A stretch of DNA of 64,000 bases from Nostocales cyanobacterium HT-58-2 (GCA_002163975.1 CP019636.1:2925001-2989000), one strand, 5' to 3'. Positions 40,437 to 50,476 are shown, numbered from the stretch's first letter. Numbers and translations: made by a program. Notes: generated by a model from the letters alone, not told the origin.

Positions 40437-40507
40437 GAGCCAGTGCGTTGCGCGGGTTCCCCGCGTTGTAGCAACTGGCGTTGCGTTAGGCGTAGCCGTA
40501 ACGCATC
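40437..40507. repeat. Interspersed G/C-rich repeat
   Basis: GTTGCGCGGGTTCCCCGCGT, CAACTGGCGTTGCG and TTAGGCGTAGCCGTAACGC form a run of small palindromes in the spacer 40224-40666, which otherwise shows no gene. The GGCGTAGCC core is shared with the repeats at 17411, 57318 and 61035. Confidence 0.55.
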
Positions 40508-40666
40508 AATTGTTTGAGCAGCATGGGTACTCAAAGGCTACACATCCTACGCTTCTTCACGTCGAGCTACTTGTAAGATTAATGAAAAACAAGGACGGGC
40601 GAAACGCCCATCCTAGAAAATAATTGGCTTTTTGCATGACTTGGCAACAAAGAGTTTAAGGTTAGC

Positions 40667-41749
40667 TTAGGCTATTGTGACTTCACTAGACAAGTAAACA
40701 TCTTGAATAGCATGGAACAGCTTCACACCTTCCTCAAACGGACGCTGGAATGTCTTACGCCCAGAGATTAATCCTGTTCCACCAGCACGTTTGTTAATCA
40801 CCGCTGTACGAACTGCTTCCGCAAAGTCATTTTTTCCAGACGCCCCACCAGAGTTAATGAGCCCTGCACGTCCACAGTAGCAATTCAGCACTTGGTAACG
40901 AGTCAAATCAATTGGGTGGTCAGTTGTCAAGTCTGTGTAAACTCGCTCATTGGTTTTACCGTAACTCTTACCTGTTGCCTTGGCTACTGCTCCGTAGCCA
41001 TTGTTATTTTCAGGTAACTTTTGTTTAATGATGTCGGCTTCAATTGTTACACCAAGATGATTCGCCTGTCCCGTCAGGTCAGCCGCGAGGTGATAATCTT
41101 TATCTTCCTTGAAAACGTTATTACGCAGATAACACCAGAGAATAGTCACCAACCCTAGTTCATGAGCGCGTTTAAAGGCTTGGCTTATTTCCTGAATTTG
41201 TCGGGTAGACTGTTCTGAACCAAAATAAATTGTCGCACCCACCGCAACTGCACCCAAATTCCAAGCTTGTTCGACATCCGCGAACAATATCTGGTCAAAT
41301 TGATTGGGGTAAGTCAGCAGTTCATTGTGGTTGAGTTTAACAATAAAAGGAATTTTATGGGCATATTTGCGCGAAACTACTCCCAAGACTCCCAAAGTCG
41401 ATGCAACCGCGTTGCATCCTCCTGCAATTGCCAGCTTAACAATGTTTTCTGGGTCAAAGTAAATAGGATTAGGTGCGAATGATGCACCTGCAGAATGTTC
41501 AATGCCTTGGTCTACAGGAAGAATAGATAGATATCCAGTATTTGCCAGTCGTCCAGTAGAATGCAGTTGCTGAAGATTACGTAAAACTTGGGGATTGCGA
41601 TCGCTGTTCATCCAGACTCGATCCACAAAGTCTGGTCCTGGCAGATGTAGCAAATCTTTAGAAACTTTTGCCTTGTAGCTTAGCAAGTCTTCTGCTTCTT
41701 TGCCTAGCAGAGACTCGATAAAACCTGGTGTAGATAGAGTGGCAGTCAT
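40667..41749 (-). CDS. fbaB: Class I fructose-bisphosphate aldolase
   Basis: A 360-residue DhnA/archaeal-type class I aldolase, which makes or cleaves fructose 1,6-bisphosphate in glycolysis and the Calvin cycle through a Schiff-base lysine. Marks are [17 protein letters not shown] (~65-81), [46 protein letters not shown] (phosphate site) and [22 protein letters not shown]. Cyanobacteria usually also have a class II enzyme. ATG 41749 follows TGAGGAAAAATACG; an upstream start at 41764 overlaps that ribosome site. Confidence 0.9.
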   Translation of the reverse strand: MTATLSTPGFIESLLGKEAEDLLSYKAKVSKDLLHLPGPDFVDRVWMNSDRNPQVLRNLQQLHSTGRLANTGYLSILPVDQGIEHSAGASFAPNPIYFDPENIVKLAIAGGCNAVASTLGVLGVVSRKYAHKIPFIVKLNHNELLTYPNQFDQILFADVEQAWNLGAVAVGATIYFGSEQSTRQIQEISQAFKRAHELGLVTILWCYLRNNVFKEDKDYHLAADLTGQANHLGVTIEADIIKQKLPENNNGYGAVAKATGKSYGKTNERVYTDLTTDHPIDLTRYQVLNCYCGRAGLINSGGASGKNDFAEAVRTAVINKRAGGTGLISGRKTFQRPFEEGVKLFHAIQDVYLSSEVTIA

Positions 41750-41916
41750 CGTATTTTTCCTCAAGACTTCCGTCTCTTATGGTAGCTATGCCCAGCGTAG
41801 CGTATGTCTTTCTTAAGACAATCTCAATCCCTCACACAGATTCATATATCTTTAGCTACCGCCTTAGACAAGAGCATTGTACTTCACGCACTCTCAATGT
41901 GCTGTTAGTACTTTTC

Positions 41917-42156
41917 TTACTGACTATCGACGGAACACCACTGACCTATTTGTTCGATTCTCGCCTGCTGCATCAATTCCATAACTTGCGATCGCTCGCA
42001 TCCATAATTATTTCTTAATAATTGCTCTGCTTGATGTTTTGCTTCATCAGCAGACACACCAAAAGTCATGATTTCTTCTTCATGATTTCCTGTGATGCTC
42101 TCAACTGGAATGACGCAGATGTATTGTGGTTCACTGGGTCTTATTTGTTGCACCAT
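41917..42156 (-). CDS. Small hypothetical protein
   Basis: A 79-residue acidic, probably cytosolic protein (YICVIPVESITGNHEEEIMTFGVSADEAKHQAEQLLRNNYGC). A strand-helix start and one longer helix are likely. The ATG follows AAGGTGAG by about seven bases, a good ribosome site. I recognise no family. It is 168 bases upstream of the aldolase start on the same strand. Confidence 0.6.
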   Translation of the reverse strand: MVQQIRPSEPQYICVIPVESITGNHEEEIMTFGVSADEAKHQAEQLLRNNYGCERSQVMELMQQARIEQIGQWCSVDSQ

Positions 42157-42412
42157 TGTTTGCTCACCTTTTTTAATACATAATATCTGTCGATTCGCAA
42201 TATGCTTATAATTTCAAATATCCACTGACTAAGCTTGATTATGTGGTAATTTCGTATGTTTCTGTGATTTTCATAAAGAATTTTTAGTTTCAATAAAAGC
42301 AAATATGTATTAAGAATTTTTTCATAATTGTAAAATTTAAGAGTGTAAATGCTTAATGTATGAGAAAATACAACTTAGAGACAAAAAATGTCTTTTTGAA
42401 AAGGTTTCTTTT

Positions 42413-42496
42413 TTAAGCAAGGGAGTTAAGCAAGGGAGTGCGGCTAAACCCACACATTTGTGTGCGCACTGTTAATTTACTTAGTTAATTTACTTA
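42413..42496. promoter_or_regulatory. Two 13-bp tandem duplications around a hairpin
   Basis: TTAAGCAAGGGAG is repeated head-to-tail exactly (42413-42425, 42426-42438). GTTAATTTACTTA is repeated exactly (42471-42483, 42484-42496). Between them AGTGCG...CACACA-TT-TGTGTG-CGCACT folds into a stem with one 8- to 9-base bulge. The array lies about 130 bases upstream of a small membrane protein gene. Its compact symmetry suggests a regulatory site. The remainder of 42157-42625 shows no gene. Confidence 0.5.
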
Positions 42497-42625
42497 AGTC
42501 TCAGTTGTTTATTCCTTGGAAGTAAAAAGTGAATGCTTTTTTTCCAGGGATATATTTAGCATAACTGAGTTAATACTTGATTAGTGACGTCTGGTAAGAG
42601 CTCACTAAAAATTGGAGGGTATAAA

Positions 42626-42763
42626 ATGGCAAGCCGTAATAATCATGCCCCAAATTTGTGGCAAACATTACAACAAGATTCTGTAAGTTGGGGAGCTTTA
42701 ATGTTGTGGATTACTGGATTAGTTGTGCTCCTAGTTATAATTACAATGTTTTCTGCTGCTTAA
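42626..42763 (+). CDS. 45-residue single-span membrane protein
   Basis: ATG 42626 follows GGAGGG by about six bases. The protein starts MASRNNHAPNLWQTLQQDSV and ends with a hydrophobic span, GALMLWITGLVVLLVIITMFSA, then AA-stop. A hydrophilic N-terminus and C-terminal span suggest a tail-anchored protein. Coding is supported by the ribosome site, the sharp hydrophobic block and position behind a structured upstream region. I know no family name. Confidence 0.6.
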   Translation: MASRNNHAPNLWQTLQQDSVSWGALMLWITGLVVLLVIITMFSAA

Positions 42764-42903
42764 GACTGACCATGCACTATTGTGGAGCCTTCCGTCAAGC
42801 AACGCCACCTACCCTATCGCGACAGCTTAAACCAACACAAAGTCAGCAAGTCCCTCAAGAAGAACCAACGACTCCAGTAAAGTAATGTTTCAAAATTGGT
42901 CAA

Positions 42904-42938
42904 AAACCCGGTTTCTCTCCGAAACTGGGTTTCTTTGT
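42904..42938. terminator. Strong hairpin terminator
   Basis: AAACCCGGTTTC (42904-42915) and GAAACTGGGTTT (42921-42932) pair over 12 bases (one G-T) around a 5-base loop, followed by CTTTGTCTTG. It should end the small-gene transcript. AAACCCGGTTTC palindromes are also dispersed in cyanobacteria. Confidence 0.7.
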
Positions 42939-43080
42939 CTTGTATATAAAAAAGCACCCTCAAGGGTACTGTCATAGCTCAGTTGTCCCAACAACAATAC
43001 AGATACTACATAAGAGACCTTGGGGTTTTTAAACTTCTTCCCGTTGGATATTGAGCCAAAACAATAGCAAGACAACCAAG

Positions 43081-44541
43081 ATGCTTAAAAGAAACGGACA
43101 CGGATTTAGCGCACGTAATGGTGATAACTTACCCCTAAGTGAATTTGCACCTACTGGAAAGTTTGGTAGGATGTTCCCAAAACTTTCTCCTTTCACTCCA
43201 TCAAAGGAAAGTTTAACTGAACTGGGCAATGCAATGAGTGACTCCAGCCCGGACTCCCCTGATGGAGACAACACAAGTGTCCCAGCAGGCTACACTTATC
43301 TCGGTCAATTTATCGACCATGACATCACCTTCGACACGACTGCGCTGCAAGAAATCATTGTTGACCCCTTAGCAGTTCAGAACTTCCGTACAGCAAGGCT
43401 TGACCTGGATAGTGTCTATGGTTCTGGACCACAAGCACAACCATATCTTTACCAACTTGAAGACCCAGACTTGTTCCTTATTGGAACAACCAACGAACAG
43501 CCTGGAGGCGGAGATTCTAGCATTCCCACTCAATTACCTCATGATATCCCTCGTGCTCCCAGTACTCTAGGTCTTCTTGGCGATCAACGCAACGATGAAA
43601 ACCTTGTTGTTGCACAGATGCATTTGGCTTTTCTGAAGTTTCACAACAAGGTTGTAGAAGGCATCAGAAATGGCAGCATTAAACCAATTTCTTCCACTGA
43701 TAAGTCAGTGTTTCTGCAAGCCAGAGAATTGGTCATTTGGCATTATCAGTGGATAGTCCTTCATGACTTTTTGCCACGTATTATAGACAAAGACCAGCTA
43801 GAATCGGTATTGAATAGAGGTAGACAATTTTACAAATTTAAACAAGAACCATTTATTCCTGTTGAGTTTTCTGTAGCTGCGTACCGTCTCGGTCACAGTA
43901 TGGTTCGTCAGGATTATAACTACAACCGTGTCTTCACAAATGCGGGTCTGAATTTGCTATTTGCTTTCACAGCAAAATCTGGTCAATCCAATGACTTTGC
44001 TAACATTCCCATTCCAAGTGATTGGATTATCGACTGGAGAAGGTGGTTCCAAATTGACTCTGCTGTACCAGTTAACCATAGCCGCAAAATAGATCCCTTC
44101 TTGGTTGACTTCCTGAAATCATTGCCTAACGTTCCACCTCCCAATTCACTGGCTGTGAGAAACTTGTTACGTGGTCTCAGTCTTGGCTTGCCTTCCGGTC
44201 AAAGTGTCGCTCGATTCATGAGATTCAAACCATTAACTAAAGCAGAAATTGCAACTGGTGCAGATGGAATAATAGCCAGCAAGCATCGCTTTGATATTGA
44301 ATCACCTCTGTGGTACTACATTCTTAAGGAAGCTCAAATTCAAGGTCAAGGACAACGATTGGGTCAAGTAGGAAGCCGCATTCTTGCTGAAGTTTTTGTC
44401 GGTCTTTTGGAAGCTGATAGCAGTTCATTTGTGGCGCGAAACCCAAATTGGAAACCCATCCTTCCAGGCGAAGTCACAGGTACTTTTACAATGGCAGATT
44501 TGTTGAAATTTGTTGGGGAACTAAACCCAATTGGTGATTGA
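43081..44541 (+). CDS. Animal-type haem peroxidase family protein
   Basis: A 486-residue protein. The distal haem region YTYLGQFIDHDITFDTT (His ~80) and proximal region EFSVAAYRLGHSMVRQDYNYN (His ~270) match bacterial members of the peroxidase-cyclooxygenase superfamily, which oxidise halides or organic substrates with H2O2. Other family blocks are RNDENLVVAQMHLAFLKFHNKVVE and FVGLLEADSSSF. No signal peptide is evident. ATG 43081 is preferred; TTG 43051 would add ten residues and neither has a clear ribosome site. It faces a flavoprotein gene across a shared terminator. Confidence 0.85.
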   Translation: MLKRNGHGFSARNGDNLPLSEFAPTGKFGRMFPKLSPFTPSKESLTELGNAMSDSSPDSPDGDNTSVPAGYTYLGQFIDHDITFDTTALQEIIVDPLAVQNFRTARLDLDSVYGSGPQAQPYLYQLEDPDLFLIGTTNEQPGGGDSSIPTQLPHDIPRAPSTLGLLGDQRNDENLVVAQMHLAFLKFHNKVVEGIRNGSIKPISSTDKSVFLQARELVIWHYQWIVLHDFLPRIIDKDQLESVLNRGRQFYKFKQEPFIPVEFSVAAYRLGHSMVRQDYNYNRVFTNAGLNLLFAFTAKSGQSNDFANIPIPSDWIIDWRRWFQIDSAVPVNHSRKIDPFLVDFLKSLPNVPPPNSLAVRNLLRGLSLGLPSGQSVARFMRFKPLTKAEIATGADGIIASKHRFDIESPLWYYILKEAQIQGQGQRLGQVGSRILAEVFVGLLEADSSSFVARNPNWKPILPGEVTGTFTMADLLKFVGELNPIGD

Positions 44542-44665
44542 GCAAAGCGCCAGTAAGAGCATTACACTTTGCGCGATAAGCCAAAGGGCACGCTGTACGA
44601 ACGCTTATCGCCAAATAATGGCGTTTTTAAAAGGTATAGGCACAGAAACGTTTTGCACAGCTTAT

Positions 44666-44712
44666 AAAAAGGTAAAGGGTAAAAATCATCTTACCTTTTA
44701 CCTTTTTCTTTT
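44666..44712. terminator. Bidirectional terminator
   Basis: AAAAAGGTAAAGGGTAA (44666-44682) pairs with TTACCTTTTACCTTTTT (44691-44707), 17 bases with one G-T, loop of eight. It has A-runs before and T-runs after, so it can work on both strands. It lies between the convergent stops of the peroxidase and flavoprotein genes. Confidence 0.85.
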
Positions 44713-44724
44713 TCTTGGAAGAGT

Positions 44725-46317
44725 TCAAGCAATCATTTGGTTCTCAAAATTGCTTAGCTGACTTGCGAGTGCGACATTGCTCGTCCCATAAATTTGAGGT
44801 AGTCGCCCTGTCTGTGCCAAGATGGTTCTGACCTGTGTATTAGAAATCTCTGCAAGGTTTTGCCCTTGAGCGATCGCAATTCCCGCTGCAATTCCTACTC
44901 CCTGTCCAACACCACAATTGAATTCCACGATTCTTCCAGCAGAAGAGGCATAGCCAACAAATCCAGAAGCTGGACTGATGACCGCCAAATTGGGCACATC
45001 TTTAATGAGAGTATGCCGAATGCCAATGTTGAACAAGGGAGGGTTGAGAAATTCAAGATTGTTAAAACCTTTCTCAAGAGCTCTTGTATCTAAACCATTA
45101 ATGCCGCCACGAATGTCGAAATGATAACCGAAAGTTCCTAAAGCTTCATTTTCGGGCACACCGCCTGCAAGCATCTTACTTCCAGTGAGAGGCTCAACTG
45201 CCCCTATGATATTGCCTGCATGACGAATGTATAATTCGGGCGCAGGCTTCACTTGACTAGCGCCAATACTTTCAAACCACTTTCTGACAAATAGCATCTC
45301 TTGGAGCATTTCCATTGTCGGCTTGGCTGAGGCGCGGGCAAGTGCTTCTGCTTGCGTAGCACTCACTTTATATAACTGTGCATTCCAAGACAAACGACCC
45401 CCAGAAAGAATTGCTACGTTACCGTTGTCGAGAATGGCACCACTAGATTCCAAGGATAAGGCAGTTCCTCGGAAAGCGTGGTAGGCAATGGAAAGAGCCT
45501 TGCTACGAACATCAATGTAATCTTTGCCGACAAACATCGTTTTCAGATTGCCTTTAGCATCAACTAGGTCTTTCCTAAACTGATCTGCTCTTGCTGAATC
45601 TCCACCTGCGGCACTATTGACCCATTTCTGAGCTTCAGAATCCGATGTATTGGTAAAGCGTTTAAGATATTGCAACTCCACATTTTTGAGTCTTTCGATA
45701 CTCAGCCCTTGAGTTTCAAAGACTAGGGTTACTGCCAGTTCTGAGTCAGGTAAGCCAAAAGTTTCAAACCCCTTGAGTTTTTTGACTCCAGCTGCTTGCG
45801 CCAATTCTGCATTCACAGTGCAGTCAATAAATTGTTTGCCTAAATAAGTTTCATCTTTAGTCAGTTCAATACCAGTGATTTTCTGTCCTTGCTTAAGCAC
45901 AGATTTAATTTCAATATTGCTAAGAATATCTGCATTCACCTCGCGCAACATATCTCGCAAAGCAGCATCCGCTTTAATTGGATCGAGAGCAATTTGTGCG
46001 ACTCCTGCTCGTTTGAGAAATTCCTTGTAGATAGCAGGTGGGTCACCAAAAGTGTCCAAATTACGAGATTGACGAATAGCAGGAGCAACTGTGGAACGGT
46101 CAAGATAAGATAATCCACCGCGTACTAAATGACCCCCAATGCCTAATTTAGAGTTTCCTTTAAGCAGTAGCAAAGTCCGTGGAAATTGATTCGTCTGGCG
46201 CTGGTATTCCCGTGCCGCACACACTAGAGCAAGAACACCAGGAACTTCGTCTCCGAAGCAAATAATATCGTATGTGCGAACTATGGGGACAACCTTGACC
46301 TCAGATGTATCAGACAT
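44725..46317 (-). CDS. FAD-dependent oxidoreductase
   Basis: A 530-residue flavoprotein of the FAD_oxidored type. The FAD fold starts DIICFGDEVPGVLALVCAAREY, a variant of the usual GxGxxG in which the glycines are partly changed, followed by LGIGGHLVRGGLSYLD. Later parts read FIDCTVNAELAQAAGV and PNLAVISPASGFVGYASSAGRIVEFNCGVGQGVGIAAGIAIAQ. The substrate is unknown. ATG 46317 has only a weak ribosome site. It is convergent with the peroxidase, so the two are not an operon. Confidence 0.75.
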   Translation of the reverse strand: MSDTSEVKVVPIVRTYDIICFGDEVPGVLALVCAAREYQRQTNQFPRTLLLLKGNSKLGIGGHLVRGGLSYLDRSTVAPAIRQSRNLDTFGDPPAIYKEFLKRAGVAQIALDPIKADAALRDMLREVNADILSNIEIKSVLKQGQKITGIELTKDETYLGKQFIDCTVNAELAQAAGVKKLKGFETFGLPDSELAVTLVFETQGLSIERLKNVELQYLKRFTNTSDSEAQKWVNSAAGGDSARADQFRKDLVDAKGNLKTMFVGKDYIDVRSKALSIAYHAFRGTALSLESSGAILDNGNVAILSGGRLSWNAQLYKVSATQAEALARASAKPTMEMLQEMLFVRKWFESIGASQVKPAPELYIRHAGNIIGAVEPLTGSKMLAGGVPENEALGTFGYHFDIRGGINGLDTRALEKGFNNLEFLNPPLFNIGIRHTLIKDVPNLAVISPASGFVGYASSAGRIVEFNCGVGQGVGIAAGIAIAQGQNLAEISNTQVRTILAQTGRLPQIYGTSNVALASQLSNFENQMIA

Positions 46318-46659
46318 AGTGTTTTTTGCTAGACTCTAAATTCTCTTAATAAAATCAACAATGTGAGTTTTTATTATTCCAGAAACAAATAAGTACCTAT
46401 GAAGGTACTCTTTGAACAAATGGAACGTCAGCATCACTGTATCACTTACGTACCGTTTTCCTATTTGAAATCATTTAAAATTTAAGATGGAAAAGCTATT
46501 TCGCATTATTTTGCCAGAATACTAGCTGCCAATCGAATATAGTATGCCCCAACTTATTAAGTAGCTATGCTCAAGTGATAATTGTTATCAAAGCCTCAGA
46601 CCCCAGTCTATGGGCAGCAAAGTGCAAAATATGACATAAAATCTCAAAATCATAGATAG
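46318..46659. other. Divergent spacer before tyrA
   Basis: 342 bases with no gene. TACCTATGAAGGTA (46394-46407) is a small inverted repeat. Promoters for the flavoprotein gene and tyrA should lie here. Confidence 0.35.
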
Positions 46660-47499
46660 ATGAATATTGGTATTTTAGGACTTGGACTGATAGGTGGCTC
46701 TTTAGGTTTGGATTTGCGATCGCAAGGGCATCATGTGTTGGGTGTCAGCCGTCGTGAATCAACTTGTCAGCGGGCGATCGCCCTAGGCTGCGTAGATGAG
46801 GCATCAGTTAACATGAGCCTGCTAGCAAAAGCAGAGGTGGTCTTTATTTGTACACCTCTGGGGCTTATTATTCCCACATTTGAGCAGCTGATCTCTCATT
46901 TGCCTTCCAATGCAGTTGTAACTGATGTAGGTTCAGTCAAAACACCCATAGTTCAGGCGATCGCCCCACTGTGGGACAATTTTGTAGGTGGGCACCCAAT
47001 GGCAGGGACAGCAGACAGTGGTATAGAAGCAGCCATACCGAATTTATTTGCAAAGAATCCTTATGTATTGACGCCACTGGCAACAACATCACCCACCGCT
47101 ATTACAGTTGTAGAGAAAATCGTACATGACCTTGGGGCGACTCTTTACCATTGTTCTCCAGAAGAACACGACAAAGCAGTCAGTTTGATTTCTCATTTAC
47201 CCGTAATGGTGAGTGCCTCATTGATTACTGCTTGTATGAATGAAACGGACGCGAATGTGCTGCAATTAGCTCAAAAATTTGCTAGTTCTGGCTTTAGAGA
47301 CACAAGTCGTGTTGGTGGTGGCAATCCTGAGTTAGGAGTGATGATGGCGCGTTACAATCGGCAAGCATTGCTCAATTCGCTGCAACGGTATCGCCATCAA
47401 CTAGATGAATTGATCAATTTAATTGAGCAGGAAGATTGGGTAACTTTAGAACAACAGCTACAGTCAACACACAACGCAAGACCTGAATTTGTTGATTAA
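46660..47499 (+). CDS. tyrA: Prephenate/arogenate dehydrogenase
   Basis: A 279-residue NAD(P)-dependent TyrA enzyme of tyrosine synthesis. It starts with the nucleotide-binding turn MNIGILGLGLIGGSLGLDLR and contains FICTPLGLIIPTF, VVTDVGSVKTPIV, FVGGHPMAGTADSGIEAA (substrate His), the helical SPEEHDKAVSLISHLPVMVSASL and FRDTSRVGGGNPELG. Cyanobacterial TyrA usually uses arogenate with NADP; the cofactor cannot be decided by eye. No ACT domain is present, in line with the short length. Confidence 0.93.
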   Translation: MNIGILGLGLIGGSLGLDLRSQGHHVLGVSRRESTCQRAIALGCVDEASVNMSLLAKAEVVFICTPLGLIIPTFEQLISHLPSNAVVTDVGSVKTPIVQAIAPLWDNFVGGHPMAGTADSGIEAAIPNLFAKNPYVLTPLATTSPTAITVVEKIVHDLGATLYHCSPEEHDKAVSLISHLPVMVSASLITACMNETDANVLQLAQKFASSGFRDTSRVGGGNPELGVMMARYNRQALLNSLQRYRHQLDELINLIEQEDWVTLEQQLQSTHNARPEFVD

Positions 47500-47586
47500 T
47501 ATTTCATGACAGTTTTTTGGAAAAATTAAACAAAAAACTTATATCTCACTCACATACTATAACTATTACCAATTGAGGAAATTGAT

Positions 47587-48174
47587 ATGGTATTACAAAC
47601 AGAAAAGCGCCATTACACACCACAAGAATATCTTGAATTAGAAGAGCAAGCTGAATATAGAAGTGAATATAAAGATGGAGAAATTATCCCAATGCCAGGG
47701 GGAACAACTAACCACAATAAAATTGCGCTAAATTTTTGTAGAAAATTTCCTTTAACAGTACAAGGACAAGCTTATGAAATATATATTACAGATGTAAAAG
47801 TCTGGATACCTCGTTACCGTCTCTACACTTATCCCGATGTGATAGTCGTCAAGGGTGAACCTATATACGAAGGAAAAAATACCACGACTATTACGAATCC
47901 AATGTTCATTGTTGAAGTTTTATCTAATTCAACTAAAAATTATGACAAAACAGACAAGTTTAAATATTACCGTTCGATTCCTGAGTTTCAGGAATATATT
48001 ATGATTGACCAGTGTAGTTTCTCTGTAGAACAATATGCAAAAAAAGCAGAAGGAGAATGGATTTTTAAAGAGTATGAAGGAGAAGATGCCGTTTTAACTC
48101 TAAATTCTATAGATTTTAAAATGAACTTTCGTGATATTTATGAGCGGGTGAATTTTGAGTTGAGTGACGAGTAA
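47587..48174 (+). CDS. Uma2 family endonuclease-like protein (DUF820)
   Basis: A 195-residue restriction-endonuclease-fold protein, very abundant in cyanobacteria. Motifs are YTPQEYLELEEQAEYRSEYKDGEIIPMPGGT, the nuclease-core YPDVIVVKGEP with Asp, and FIVEVLSNSTKNYDKTDKFKYYRSIPEFQEYIMID. The Asp, Glu and Lys form a PD-(D/E)XK-like site. Cellular role is unclear. ATG 47587 follows GAGGAAATTGAT. No toxin or transposase partner is adjacent. Confidence 0.88.
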   Translation: MVLQTEKRHYTPQEYLELEEQAEYRSEYKDGEIIPMPGGTTNHNKIALNFCRKFPLTVQGQAYEIYITDVKVWIPRYRLYTYPDVIVVKGEPIYEGKNTTTITNPMFIVEVLSNSTKNYDKTDKFKYYRSIPEFQEYIMIDQCSFSVEQYAKKAEGEWIFKEYEGEDAVLTLNSIDFKMNFRDIYERVNFELSDE

Positions 48175-48204
48175 TCATATCGTGTCCGCTTAAAGATCTA
48201 CTTC

Positions 48205-50211
48205 TCATTGGACATTAATAGTGATTAAATGGTCTCCCCGCAGTGAAGGATTTTCTACGGTGGGTACACCGTGATTTTTCAATTTCAGAACTGTACCATG
48301 CTTTGTACTTTGTGGAATTATTAGTTCTTCAGAACCATCTACTGTATCAACATCCAATCGACATCCTGAACGTGCTTGTTGAGGGGTAATCGTAACAGTT
48401 GACAGAATGTTGATGTCATCTCGAAGAAACTTAGATTCTTTAATAAACAAGTAAATGTATAAATCTCCAGGTGAACCACCTCGCACACTAGCATCACCTT
48501 CACCTTTAATTCGCAAACGAGTTCCGTTATCAACACCAGCAGGGATAGAAATTTTCAGTTTCTTCGTTACTTGATTTGTACCCTTACCATCACAAGCATA
48601 GCAGTTGTCTCCTGTGATGCTCCCTGTACCATTACAGGTGGGACAAGTTAAAATCTGCTTAAAGCTACCAAAGGGTGTTCTAGTACGACGATGTACTTCA
48701 CCTGTTCCCTGACAAGTCGAACAAGTAGGAAGACGATTTCGTGGCTTATTACCAGACCCGTTACAAACTTCACAAGTTTCTAAATGAGAAATGCGAATTT
48801 CTTTTTCACTTCCAAGTACTGCTTCCCGAAAGTCTAATCTCAGGTCTAGTCGTAGGTCATCTCCCTGAACTAGTCTCGAGTTTACAGATGCTTGCTCCTC
48901 TGCTTGTTTTTGAGAGATAATTGTTTCCTCAATTCGCGCTATATCATCATCCTGAAGTTCTAAAGACTGCTGAAAGCTTATTAATCCATTGCGAACATAC
49001 TCATCAGGTGGATACCCAGCTTTCAATGCCTTAATAAACTCCTGTTTATAACGGTACACTCTATTCTCATAGTCGGCTGTTTCCTCTAGCTGTAATCTCT
49101 CTACTGGCTGTAGATTTTGCTCATATTCTACTTGTTTGGGAGCAATGATCCGTTGTTCAATTGAGGCAATATCTTCATCCCGCAGTCCCAGATATTGCTG
49201 ATATTCTTTCAGGTCTTTTTGAATTGTCTTACTGAATGGATACTCTTGAGCAATTGCCTCAATCAATGCTTGCTCATACTCATCGCGCTTACGTTCATAC
49301 TCGCGATAAGGTTGCAGGACTTCTTCTTCAATTGCAGCTGCTTCTTGCGGAGTTAATCCCCATTCATCCCGCTTTCCGTCTAAAATTCTACGAGCAAAGA
49401 TAGAAAACTGCCCCTGACATTCTTGTGCACGACTTTCTACTTCCTTACGATATTTCACCTTAGGATCATCCTTCGGTGATTTTGCCAGTAAAATCTTATG
49501 ACCTTCCTCAATTGGGTAAAATTTGGGAGTCATAGCTGGTGCTGCTTCTTTGACCTTGCTGCTAGCATATTCATGTAGTTCATCAATTGAAATCCAACCA
49601 TCACCATCACGATCTGCTGCACCTTTTTCCATACCCTCAACTAAGTAGCGGGTGTAGATAGAAAGGTCTGAACCTTCTTGTTCAAATGAGTATTGGGTGG
49701 ATGTAGAAGAGGTAAGAATTGCCCGTCCTTTCCCACCTAACTGTTCCTGTAAATTGACAGTACCATCATCTTTGACCGTTAACCCTTGAGCGATCGCCCC
49801 GCTAAAGCAACAATCTAAGATAATAACTTGTCTCTGAGAACGGCTCTCATTCATTCTTTCATGCAGAACGTTTGCTGCGACTGCTGAAGGCTTGAACAAT
49901 ATGCCGTTTTGGTTACGAGTGGAAGAAGTTGACAGATAAAGCCTGTTATTATCATCTCTAATGCCGTGACCAGAAAAATAAAACAATAACAAGTCTTCTT
50001 TTTGGCGATGGGCAAAGAGATTGTAAATCTCTTCCTCTATTTCCTGACGTTCGGGATTTTTGAGAACTGTCAAATCTGCCTCAGCAAAATTTCCTATTTC
50101 TGGATGTGTCAGTACTCGTCGCATTGCTTCTACATCGTTCACCGCACATGGTAGCGGATTTAATCCGGGTTGATACTCGCTCACTCCGATCAGCAATGCT
50201 AGCTTCCCCAT
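48205..50211 (-). CDS. Orthocaspase fused to DnaJ zinc-finger and C-terminal domains
   Basis: A 668-residue protein with five parts. (1) A caspase p20-like domain, ~1-240, with catalytic His82 (FSGHGIRDD) and Cys135 (LDCCFSG). (2) Inside it a canonical calcium-binding EF-hand loop at 200-211 ([12 protein letters not shown]). (3) A charged helical region, ~250-445, with three copies of a motif like [15 protein letters not shown] (~284, ~341, ~418). (4) A DnaJ zinc-finger with four CxxCxGxG motifs (Cys 480/483, 497/500, 523/526, 537/540). (5) A DnaJ C-terminal substrate-binding domain (~548-668; [20 protein letters not shown]). There is no J domain, so it cannot stimulate DnaK in the normal way. 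I infer a protease recruited to misfolded proteins. It is divergent from an HtrA protease gene. Confidence 0.9.
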   Translation of the reverse strand: MGKLALLIGVSEYQPGLNPLPCAVNDVEAMRRVLTHPEIGNFAEADLTVLKNPERQEIEEEIYNLFAHRQKEDLLLFYFSGHGIRDDNNRLYLSTSSTRNQNGILFKPSAVAANVLHERMNESRSQRQVIILDCCFSGAIAQGLTVKDDGTVNLQEQLGGKGRAILTSSTSTQYSFEQEGSDLSIYTRYLVEGMEKGAADRDGDGWISIDELHEYASSKVKEAAPAMTPKFYPIEEGHKILLAKSPKDDPKVKYRKEVESRAQECQGQFSIFARRILDGKRDEWGLTPQEAAAIEEEVLQPYREYERKRDEYEQALIEAIAQEYPFSKTIQKDLKEYQQYLGLRDEDIASIEQRIIAPKQVEYEQNLQPVERLQLEETADYENRVYRYKQEFIKALKAGYPPDEYVRNGLISFQQSLELQDDDIARIEETIISQKQAEEQASVNSRLVQGDDLRLDLRLDFREAVLGSEKEIRISHLETCEVCNGSGNKPRNRLPTCSTCQGTGEVHRRTRTPFGSFKQILTCPTCNGTGSITGDNCYACDGKGTNQVTKKLKISIPAGVDNGTRLRIKGEGDASVRGGSPGDLYIYLFIKESKFLRDDINILSTVTITPQQARSGCRLDVDTVDGSEELIIPQSTKHGTVLKLKNHGVPTVENPSLRGDHLITINVQ

Positions 50212-50476
50212 CTTTGCCTACCTAAGCCTCTACAAATTTCTGTGTTGCCTTGAGTGTTACTACCAATTCTATTTTGCCTGTCTTTTGACTGTTACTTGAC
50301 GTTTCCTACTATCTGCTTCTACTTTTTATTTCAGCGTTTCTCCAGAAAGGCTCTTCTCTAACAACACAAATATATATGCAATCAGACTTTTCATAACCCT
50401 GTCATATCTTTGTAACAGTATTGACACAAATGCTTTTTAGATTGGAAATGTTATTGAGAAAACTTACAGAAAGAAA

